A stretch of DNA of 64,000 nucleotides. Source: Streptomyces fulvoviolaceus. Lineage in GTDB: Bacteria; Actinomycetota; Actinomycetes; Streptomycetales; Streptomycetaceae. The position numbers and the translations under genes were made by a program. Shown here piece by piece: positions 1-6,810 of this stretch (the first letter of the stretch is position 1; every line of letters begins with the position of its first letter). The notes beneath the pieces are model-generated. The model searched no databases, had not been told where the DNA came from, and saw only the letters and a list, made by a program, of their open reading frames with translations. Where the stretch lies: assembly GCF_000718165.1 (NCBI RefSeq), contig NZ_JOEY01000011.1, forward strand, positions 1-64,000, in the 5' to 3' direction.

Positions 1-123
1 CTCGTACAGTGCCTGGATCAGTACGTTCGGCACACCGCTCAGCCCGAAGCCGCCCGCCGCGAGCGACGCGCCGTCCGGCACATCGGCCACGGCCTCCAGG
101 GCCGTGGCGACCACCTTGTCCAT
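1..123 (-). CDS. pcaI: 3-oxoadipate CoA-transferase subunit A, N-terminal part
   Basis: Only the first 41 codons are inside the window; the gene continues past base 1. The visible N-terminus begins MDKVVATALEAV and carries the GGFGLSGVPN segment characteristic of the alpha subunit of class I CoA-transferases (3-oxoadipate or 3-oxoacid:succinyl-CoA). These enzymes activate beta-ketoadipate in the last steps of protocatechuate breakdown. It is divergent from the PcaV-like MarR regulator, the arrangement I recall for the S. coelicolor pca operon, which is why I prefer the 3-oxoadipate enzyme over a generic ketoacid transferase. The ATG at 121-123 is the only plausible start. The A/B subunit pairing cannot be checked here. 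Confidence 0.8.
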   Translation of the reverse strand, partial: MDKVVATALEAVADVPDGASLAAGGFGLSGVPNVLIQALYE

Positions 124-173
124 CCGTGAAGCCCCATCCAGTCCGAGCACCCGTCGTGGCCGAGAAGGCCAGT

Positions 174-197
174 AATTAGTCAGGGCACTGATTATTT
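174..197. promoter_or_regulatory. candidate PcaV operator between pcaI and pcaV
   Basis: An AT-rich imperfect inverted repeat in otherwise GC-rich DNA: TCAG at 180-183 and CTGA at 188-191 around a 4-base spacer, with arms extending to ten positions of which eight pair. It lies in the 224-bp divergent gap, where a MarR repressor controlling both genes would bind. The assignment to PcaV is inference from position and symmetry. Confidence 0.5.
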
Positions 198-347
198 CAG
201 CGAGGTGTCCTTCACGCTGCCACCGGAGGCGCTGGGCGTCAAGACCCCGGAGAAACAGGAGGTCAGATCACATTGCAGAGTCGGAGACAGTCGTAGGGTC
301 GCCGGGTATTGTTCAGTGCACCAACGAATCCGACCTCGGGAGCGCAC

Positions 348-812
348 ATGGCCGCGGTGGACCTCACCACCCACCCCGGGCACCTGGCCCGGCGGCTGCA
401 GCAGGCCCACTACCTGCTGTGGAACACGATGGTCTCCGAGGAGATCACCTCGCCGCAGTTCGCGGTCCTGAACGCGCTCGTCGCCGAGCCGGGCCTGGAC
501 CAGCGCACGGTGGGGGAGCGGGTGGGGCTCGACCGGTCCACGATCGCCGAGGTGATAAGCCGACTGGGCCGCCGCGGGCTCCTCGACAAGGTACGCGACC
601 CGCAGGACGGCCGTCGGTTCCTGCTGCGGCTGACCGACGAGGGGGTGCGCACCCACCGCAAGCTGACCGTGCGCACGGCCCGGATGAACCAGGTCTTCCT
701 GGCCCCGCTCTCCGCCGACGAGCAGACGCTGTTCTTCGACCTCATCCGGCGGGTCTCAGACGCGGCCGAGGGGCTCCGCAACCCGGTGGAACCCCTCGCC
801 GTCCGGTCGTGA
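348..812 (+). CDS. pcaV: PcaV-like MarR-family repressor of protocatechuate catabolism
   Basis: 154-aa winged-helix MarR protein. The DNA-recognition region (about residues 55-95, with DRSTIAEVISRLGRRG) and the wing containing the D-x-R-D-G-R-type motif (DPQDGRR) are clear. Arg15 is present when numbering from the ATG at 348; in S. coelicolor PcaV this arginine is known to contact protocatechuate and to be needed for repression. I chose 348 because a GGGAG stands just upstream and residues align with PcaV; an in-frame TTG at 309 would add 13 unlikely residues. Divergent pcaI and the shared palindrome at 174-197 support a role as ligand-released repressor of the pca genes and itself. Confidence 0.85.
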   Translation: MAAVDLTTHPGHLARRLQQAHYLLWNTMVSEEITSPQFAVLNALVAEPGLDQRTVGERVGLDRSTIAEVISRLGRRGLLDKVRDPQDGRRFLLRLTDEGVRTHRKLTVRTARMNQVFLAPLSADEQTLFFDLIRRVSDAAEGLRNPVEPLAVRS

Positions 813-819
813 CCGGCGG

Positions 820-1824
820 TCACTTCTCCGCGAACACCACCCATACCTGGCCCTTCGCGAAGTTCACCGGCATGCCGTCCTTCGTCGTGAACGACGTGCC
901 GTCCGTGGCCTTCTCGCGCTTCCAGTTCACGTCGTAGGCCCGTCCGCCGCGCAGCACCTGCGCCCTCCCCGAGCCGACCGTCTCGGTGTACGGCGTGTTG
1001 GCGCCGAGGAAGTCGTGGAAGGCGGACGGGCGGATCGTCACGTACTGCACGACGACCGTCGCCGGCACCACCCGCTTCCCGTCGGTCGTCACGGTCGGCG
1101 TCCCGTCCATCGAGACCAGCCAGCGGGCCCGGTTCGCCGACCAGGTGAAGGTGAAGCTGGCAGCCGGGTAGCGCACGGTCCGCGAGGTCTCCGCCTTGCC
1201 GCCCGACGGTGCGGCGCCGTACTGGAAGCCGGTCGTCAGGGCGTCGGCGCCGGGTGCGGAGGAGATCAGCCGCTCCGGGCGCAGGTAGAGGTTGTGCGGA
1301 GCGGGCTTGGCGCTGTCGCGGTAGTAGGCGCCGGAGACCTTGCCGGGGGTCTGGGGGGTCAGCGGGGCCCTGTTGATCAGCGGCATGAGCTTGCCCTGGG
1401 CGCCGGAGAAGGCGAGCACCGGCTTGTCGAACTGCCGCAGCAGTTCCAGGTCCGACTCGCGCGCACTGCGCACGGGTCCGACGTCCTTCGGCAGCTTGGT
1501 CGCGAACACCGCCATCAGCCGGCTCAGCCCACCCTCGACCTGCTCGGCGTAGACGATGTCCGCGGATCTGATACCGGTCTGTGGTCGGGCCCCGGGCGCG
1601 TTGTCGATCTTCACGGCCAGTACGGAGGGGGCGGAGAGGTCGTCGCTGCCGTCGCCGTCCTGGCCCGGGGGCGAGGTCTGGAGCTGTCCCCGCCCGTCGT
1701 CGATCGGGGCGTGCTGTCCCGTGCAGCCCGCCGCCAGGCCGCCCGTCACCATGGCGGCCAGCAGCGCCACCGTCGTCGTGGCGCGCCGCGTGTGCGCCTT
1801 GTGTCCCATGCCCACTGTGGCCAC
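820..1824 (-). CDS. DUF3048 (YerB-like) lipoprotein
   Basis: About 334 aa from the GTG at 1824 (later in-frame starts: GTG 1815, ATG 1809). A twin-Arg-containing N-terminus, a hydrophobic stretch (residues about 18-30) and a lipobox LAAGC with Cys34 indicate an exported lipoprotein. The rest matches the DUF3048 family: VLAVKIDNAPGARPQ near residue 70 and GPVRSARESD near 115 are its conserved blocks. DUF3048 proteins such as B. subtilis YerB are surface proteins of unknown biochemical function. It ends 8 bp from pcaV (convergent) and shows no functional link with its neighbours. Confidence 0.85.
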   Translation of the reverse strand: MATVGMGHKAHTRRATTTVALLAAMVTGGLAAGCTGQHAPIDDGRGQLQTSPPGQDGDGSDDLSAPSVLAVKIDNAPGARPQTGIRSADIVYAEQVEGGLSRLMAVFATKLPKDVGPVRSARESDLELLRQFDKPVLAFSGAQGKLMPLINRAPLTPQTPGKVSGAYYRDSAKPAPHNLYLRPERLISSAPGADALTTGFQYGAAPSGGKAETSRTVRYPAASFTFTWSANRARWLVSMDGTPTVTTDGKRVVPATVVVQYVTIRPSAFHDFLGANTPYTETVGSGRAQVLRGGRAYDVNWKREKATDGTSFTTKDGMPVNFAKGQVWVVFAEK

Positions 1825-1914
1825 CCATCGAGTTTCTTCGATTGTGTCCTTATGCGTTCATTGGTGGCCATACCCGAGCGAATCTGATTGCCCGCGTTCT
1901 GTACGCCGATCGGC

Positions 1915-2982
1915 TCAGGTGGTGCCGAGGATCTCCGTGAGGTCGTAGCGGACGGGCTCCTCCAGCTGTGCGTACGTGCAGCTCTCCGGTGTCCGGTCCG
2001 GGCGCCAGCGGCGGAAGCGGGCCGTGTGCCGGAACCGCACGCCGTTCTCCATGTGGTCGTACGCCACCTCGGCCACCCACTCCGGACGCAGCGGCACCCA
2101 GGACAGGTCCTTCTTGCCCGACCAGCGGCTTGGCGCGCCGGGCAGCCGGGCGCCCTCGTGGGCCGCCTCGTCGGACCAGGCCGCCCAGGGATGCCCCGTC
2201 GCGTCCGCCATGCGCAGCGGTTCCAGCTCCTCGATCAGCTCGGCGCGCCGTTTCATGGGGAAGGCGGCGGACACGCCCGCATGCTGGAGGGCGCCCTGGT
2301 CGTCGTGGAGCCCGAGCAGGAGCGAGCCGACCACCGGACCGCTCTTGTGGAGGCGGTAGCCCGCGACGACGACGTCCGCCGTGCGTTCGTGCTTGATCTT
2401 GAACATGGCGCGCTCGTCCTGGAGATAGCGCAGAGTGAGCGGCTTGGCGATGACCCCGTCCAGGCCCGCCCCCTCGTACTGCTCGAACCACTGCCGGGCC
2501 ACGTCGATGTCGGTCGTCGCCGGGGCGAGATGGACGGGCGGGGCGCTGCCGGACAGGGCTCGGGTCAGCAGGGCCCGCCGGTCGGTCAGCGGCACGTCCA
2601 GCAAGGATTCGTCCGCCAGCGCCAGCAGGTCGAAGGCCACGAAGGAGGCCGGGGTCCGCTCTGCGAGGGTCCGCACCCGGGAGGCCGCCGGGTGGATGCG
2701 CTCGGTCAGCGCGTCGAAGTCGAGCCGGCCGTCCCGCGCGATGACGATCTCCCCGTCCATGACGCACCGCTCGGGGAGTCTTGCGGTGAGCGCCGCCACC
2801 AGCTCGGGAAAGTACCTGGTCAGCGACTTGCCCGTACGGCTGCCGAGCTCGACCTCGTCCCCGTCGCGGAACACGATCGCCCGGAACCCGTCCCACTTCG
2901 CCTCGTACTGCATGTCCGGCGGGATCTTCGCCACCGACTTGGCGAGCATGGGTTTCACGGGCGGCATCACCGGCAGATCCAT
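1915..2982 (-). CDS. ligC: stand-alone ATP-dependent DNA ligase (LigC type)
   Basis: 355 aa, the size of mycobacterial LigC. The nucleotidyltransferase motif I is E-A-K-W-D-G-F-R with the adenylated lysine at Lys29; later motifs include the FDLLAL and GVIAKP blocks around residues 130-185, and an OB-fold C-terminus follows. It seals nicks and double-strand-break ends with ATP. The divergent gene at 3579 encodes the LigD-type polymerase domain, so ligase and end-joining polymerase are encoded on separate polypeptides 0.6 kb apart, with a VOC gene between. No Ku gene is inside the window. A GTG or later start is possible but the ATG at 2982 gives the normal family N-terminus. Confidence 0.88.
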   Translation of the reverse strand: MDLPVMPPVKPMLAKSVAKIPPDMQYEAKWDGFRAIVFRDGDEVELGSRTGKSLTRYFPELVAALTARLPERCVMDGEIVIARDGRLDFDALTERIHPAASRVRTLAERTPASFVAFDLLALADESLLDVPLTDRRALLTRALSGSAPPVHLAPATTDIDVARQWFEQYEGAGLDGVIAKPLTLRYLQDERAMFKIKHERTADVVVAGYRLHKSGPVVGSLLLGLHDDQGALQHAGVSAAFPMKRRAELIEELEPLRMADATGHPWAAWSDEAAHEGARLPGAPSRWSGKKDLSWVPLRPEWVAEVAYDHMENGVRFRHTARFRRWRPDRTPESCTYAQLEEPVRYDLTEILGTT

Positions 2983-3147
2983 GTCCCGACTCTATGAGCC
3001 GTACGTGGCGTCCGCCTGTTGAGCTCATCTCCACAAAGTCCAGGTCAGGGGTACCGATGGCCGCCGTATCGCACGAAGCGGCTGCGTCACCGCCCGACCG
3101 GGAGGACGATGGAGCCGACGAGGCCCCCACGGCGGAGGAGGCACGAC

Positions 3148-3516
3148 ATGGCAGGCGAACCGACCTTCTTCGAGGTCGGCGTGGCCGACGCCCGGCGCGG
3201 TCGCGCCTTCTACGGCGCCCTGTTCGGATGGGAGTTTGAACCCGGTCCGGGAGGCCGAGGTTTCGCTCTCACCACCGACGGCCTGCCGGGCGGTATTCAC
3301 GGCGGTGACGAGGGCGCGTCTCCCTACCTCTTCTTCCGCGTCGACGACCTGGACACGGCGGTCGCCAAGGTTCGCGAGCTGGGCGGCACGACCGAAGACC
3401 TCGGCGAGGAGGGCGACGAGGACGCGGAGTCGGTCGCCCGGTTCGGCCGCTTCAAGCTGTGCCGTGACGACCAAGGCTCCAGGTTCGGGCTGCATCAGCC
3501 ACCCAAGGGCCAGTAA
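3148..3516 (+). CDS. VOC (glyoxalase/bleomycin-resistance fold) protein
   Basis: 122 aa, a single VOC-superfamily unit of two beta-alpha-beta-beta-beta modules (FFEVGVADARRGRAFYGALFGW near the start, then YLFFRVDDLDTAVAKVRELGG). Start chosen at the ATG at 3148 behind a GAGGAGG ribosome site; the open frame extends to 3019 but without protein-like sequence. Proteins of this kind bind a metal or small molecule; the substrate is not predictable. It sits between the two end-joining genes on the same strand as the polymerase, probably by chance. Confidence 0.85.
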   Translation: MAGEPTFFEVGVADARRGRAFYGALFGWEFEPGPGGRGFALTTDGLPGGIHGGDEGASPYLFFRVDDLDTAVAKVRELGGTTEDLGEEGDEDAESVARFGRFKLCRDDQGSRFGLHQPPKGQ

Positions 3517-3578
3517 TCCGTGGGGCGACAGCGGCGCCCGGTATGCGAGGTTTGCGCGGTACGCCTACCGTGGCTCGC

Positions 3579-4595
3579 ATGGGTGACGCGGTGGAACTGG
3601 AGGTGGGTGGGCGGACGGTCCGGCTGTCCAGCCCGGACAAGGTCTTCTTCCCGGAGCGCGGATTCACCAAGCTCGACCTCGCCCGCTACTACCAGGCCGT
3701 CGCCCCCGGCATCCTCCGTGCCCTGCGCAGCCGCCCCACCACCCTGGAGCGCTATCCGGACGGCGTGAGCGGCGAGTCCTTCTTCCAGAAGCGGGCGCCG
3801 AAGAACATGCCCGACTGGATCCCGACCGCCCACATCACCTTCCCCAGCGGCCGCAGCGCGGACGAGATGTGCCCGACCGAGGAGGCCGCCGTCCTGTGGG
3901 CCGCCCAGTACGGCACGCTCACCTTCCACCCCTGGCCCGTACGCCGCGACGACGTCGACCGCCCCGACGAACTCCGCATCGACCTCGACCCGCAGCCCGG
4001 CACGGACTACGACGACGCCGTCCGCGCCGCGTATGAACTACGGGCCGTGCTGGAGGAGTTCGGCGGGCTGCGGGGCTGGCCCAAGACGTCCGGCGGCCGG
4101 GGCCTGCACGTCTTCGTACCGATCGAACCGCGCTGGACCTTCACCCAGGTGCGGCGGGCCGCGATCGCCGTCGGGCGCGAGATGGAACGCCGGATGCCGG
4201 ACCGGGTGACCATCAAGTGGTGGAAGGAGGAACGGGGCGAGCGCATCTTCGTCGACTACAACCAGACGGCCCGCGACCGCACGATCGCCTCCGCCTATTC
4301 CGTACGGCCGAGCCCGCACGCTCCTGTCTCCGCACCCCTGCGCTGGGAGGAGGTGGGCGACGCGCATCCCCGGGACTTCGACCTCGCGACCATGCCCGCG
4401 CGCTTCGCCGAACTCGGCGACGTGCACGCGGACATGGACGATCACGCGTTCTCCCTTGACGCCCTCCTGGAGCTGGCCCGCCGTGACGAGCACGACCACG
4501 GGCTCGGTGATCTGCCGTACCCGCCCGAGTATCCGAAGATGCCGGGGGAGCCCAAGCGGGTACAGCCGAGCCGCGCCAAGAAGGAGCCGTCGTAA
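3579..4595 (+). CDS. ligD: NHEJ polymerase (LigD polymerase domain, stand-alone)
   Basis: 338 aa corresponding to only the primase/polymerase domain of LigD; the ligase and phosphoesterase domains are absent. Features: LSSPDKVFFPERGFTK at residues 17-31, the metal-binding D135-L-D137 in RIDLDP, and SGGRGLHVFVP (about 171-181) with the active-site His. In Ku-dependent end joining this domain adds ribonucleotides or fills gaps at breaks. The start at 3579 (MGDAVELE) has no Shine-Dalgarno, and a TACGCT-like hexamer lies about 15-20 bases upstream, fitting leaderless initiation; the frame is open from 3543. The likely partner ligase is the LigC-like gene at 1915-2982. Confidence 0.9.
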   Translation: MGDAVELEVGGRTVRLSSPDKVFFPERGFTKLDLARYYQAVAPGILRALRSRPTTLERYPDGVSGESFFQKRAPKNMPDWIPTAHITFPSGRSADEMCPTEEAAVLWAAQYGTLTFHPWPVRRDDVDRPDELRIDLDPQPGTDYDDAVRAAYELRAVLEEFGGLRGWPKTSGGRGLHVFVPIEPRWTFTQVRRAAIAVGREMERRMPDRVTIKWWKEERGERIFVDYNQTARDRTIASAYSVRPSPHAPVSAPLRWEEVGDAHPRDFDLATMPARFAELGDVHADMDDHAFSLDALLELARRDEHDHGLGDLPYPPEYPKMPGEPKRVQPSRAKKEPS

Positions 4596-4610
4596 GGCAT
4601 TTCGCGGGTG

Positions 4611-6809
4611 CTACAGCTCCTTGATCCTGATGTCCCGGTACGAGACCACATCCGTCGTGCCGTGCACCTGGAGGCCGATGTAGCCGGAGGCGAACCGACG
4701 CCCGTCCGTGCCCGGGTCGTCCGAGCGGGGCGGGTGGAAGTCCTGGCCGCCGATGTTGTCGAACTCGTTGATCAGCACGCCGTTGCGGTAGACCGAGTAG
4801 TGCTGGTCGACCACGCGGATCTCGTAGTCGTTCCAGGTGCCCTTCTGCGTGACGCCCGCGCCGGCGAGTCCCACGCGGTCGAAGCCGTAGATCGAGCCCG
4901 TCTTGTACATGTCGCCGTCGGGCCGGTCGAGCACCTGCACCTCGTGCCCGTACTTGATGGCGACCCACTCCGGCCGCGACTCCTCCGGGTGGTCGTGGAC
5001 CCACGGGAACCGCACGAACACACCGGAGTTGGCGTTCCCGGTGTCGGGCGCGTCGTCCCGCCACTGGAGCTTGAGCGAGAAGTCGCCGTACTTGCGCTCC
5101 GGGAACCAGAGCATGCCCAGGCCGGCCTTGGTGGTGCCGCTGGTGATGGACCCGTCGGCGTTCGGTGCGAACGAACCGCCGCCCACCTGCTGCCACTTGG
5201 CGAAGGAGTCAGCGCTGCCGTCGAGGATCGTGCGGTAGCCCTCGGTCTGGCCGGGCTTGCCGATCCCGGACTCCTGGGCGGCCTCCTGGATCACGTCGTA
5301 CTCGCGCTCGTCGATGACCCCTTCCTTGAACAGCCCGTCCAGGACCGTCTTCACGTGCTTCAGGAACAGCGCGTGGGAGGTCCACTCCTTCTCGTCCTCG
5401 ATCAACTCGCCGATCCGGCAACGGTTGTTGGTCACCCGGTTCGGCACACCCGAGTCGACCGTGCCGACGATGACCGTCAACCGCTCGTCGTATTCGGGGC
5501 AGTTGGGGGCCGGGACCTGACTGGACACCACCGTGAAGGTCACGGTGCGTGCCGTGGAGGTGTTGCCCGCCTTGTCGGTCGCCCGGTACGCCAGGGTGTG
5601 CGTGCCGGCGCGGTCGACGACCACAGGCGCGGTGTACGCCAGGTAGGGGCCGCCGTCGAGGGAGTACTCGACGCCCGCGACGCCCGAACCGCCCTCGTCC
5701 GTGGCGCTCACGGTCACCTTGGCGTTGCCGATGTAGGCCCCGTCGGAATTCTTCGTCCCGTCGACGGTCACGCCGGTCACCGGCGGCGTGGTGTCCTGCG
5801 GTGCCGCCGCGACCACCGTGAACTGGACGCTCTTCTCGGCCGCGACGTTGCCCGCCTTGTCGGTGGCCCGGTAGCGCACGGTGTGGGCGCCGAGCTGATG
5901 CACCATCACGGGCATGGTGTACGGCTGCCAGGCACCGTCGTTGACGGCGTACTCGATGCTGTTGACCCCGGATCCGGTGTCGGAGGCGGACACCGTCACC
6001 GTCGCCATGTCGATGTACGCGCCGTCCGCGTTCTGCTCGCCCGTCACCGTCGCCGAGGTGTCCGGCGGTGCGGTGTCGTCGGAGGACGGGGCGACGACCG
6101 TGAACTCGGCGCTCTTCTCGGCGGAGACGTTGCCCGCCTTGTCGAGCGCCCGGTAGCGGATCTTGTGGCTGCCGACCTGGTCGACGACGACCGGGGTGGT
6201 GTAAGGCTGCCAGGCGCCGGTGTCGCCGATCGCGTACTCGACACGGTCGACTCCGGAACCGCCCTCTTCGTCGGTGGCGCTGATCGCGACACTCGCCGAG
6301 CCGACGTACTCGCCCTGCGCGTTCTGTGTGCCGGTCACCTGCGCCGCCGTCTCGGGCGCAGTCGTGTCCTCGCCGGTGCCCTCGGTCACGACGAGGATCC
6401 CCTGCATCTGACCATGACCCGGGATGGTGCAGTGGTAGAAGTAGCGGCCCGGGGTCAGGGTGACCTCGGCGGTGTGGCGGCCGCCCATGTCGTCGTTCGG
6501 GTTGGCGAGGATGTTCAGCTCGACGTCGTTGTTGAACTCGGGGTCCGACGTCACGAACGTCAACGTGTGGGGCATGCCCGTGGTGTTGCCGGCAGCCACG
6601 CTGTTCTCGAAGACGATCGTCGCCTGCCCTGCCACCGCCGTCGTCGGTGCCGAGGTGTACTTGGTGATGTCGTCGCCGGCGGTCCAGGTGAGGACTTGGG
6701 CGGCTTCGGTTTCGGAGGGCTGCGCGGAGACACCGGGTGCCGCCTGAAGTCCGAGCATCATCAGTACGGCCGCCAACAAGGCCGTCCAGATTCTTCGTTG
6801 CCGTGTCAC
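4611..6809 (-). CDS. secreted cupredoxin - OmpL47 repeat - DUF1080 (3-keto-glycoside hydrolase) protein
   Basis: 732 aa from the GTG at 6809, one base after the upstream stop and behind a GGGGTGGT site. Signal peptide residues 1-29. Residues 35-143 form a type-1 copper (plastocyanin-like) domain with ligands His81, Cys127, His132 and Met135 (YFYHCTIPGHGQM). Three Ig-like OmpL47/chitobiase-type repeats follow (about 148-240, 245-335, 340-430), each with YRA.DKAGN. A linker leads to a C-terminal DUF1080 / 3-keto-disaccharide-hydrolase jelly roll (about 540-732, with GVFVRFPW and WNDYEIRV). The partner gene encodes a PQQ sugar dehydrogenase, so an extracellular role in sugar oxidation and cleavage is inferred. 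The copper domain may accept electrons. Confidence 0.88.
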   Translation of the reverse strand: MTRQRRIWTALLAAVLMMLGLQAAPGVSAQPSETEAAQVLTWTAGDDITKYTSAPTTAVAGQATIVFENSVAAGNTTGMPHTLTFVTSDPEFNNDVELNILANPNDDMGGRHTAEVTLTPGRYFYHCTIPGHGQMQGILVVTEGTGEDTTAPETAAQVTGTQNAQGEYVGSASVAISATDEEGGSGVDRVEYAIGDTGAWQPYTTPVVVDQVGSHKIRYRALDKAGNVSAEKSAEFTVVAPSSDDTAPPDTSATVTGEQNADGAYIDMATVTVSASDTGSGVNSIEYAVNDGAWQPYTMPVMVHQLGAHTVRYRATDKAGNVAAEKSVQFTVVAAAPQDTTPPVTGVTVDGTKNSDGAYIGNAKVTVSATDEGGSGVAGVEYSLDGGPYLAYTAPVVVDRAGTHTLAYRATDKAGNTSTARTVTFTVVSSQVPAPNCPEYDERLTVIVGTVDSGVPNRVTNNRCRIGELIEDEKEWTSHALFLKHVKTVLDGLFKEGVIDEREYDVIQEAAQESGIGKPGQTEGYRTILDGSADSFAKWQQVGGGSFAPNADGSITSGTTKAGLGMLWFPERKYGDFSLKLQWRDDAPDTGNANSGVFVRFPWVHDHPEESRPEWVAIKYGHEVQVLDRPDGDMYKTGSIYGFDRVGLAGAGVTQKGTWNDYEIRVVDQHYSVYRNGVLINEFDNIGGQDFHPPRSDDPGTDGRRFASGYIGLQVHGTTDVVSYRDIRIKEL

Positions 6810-6810
6810 G

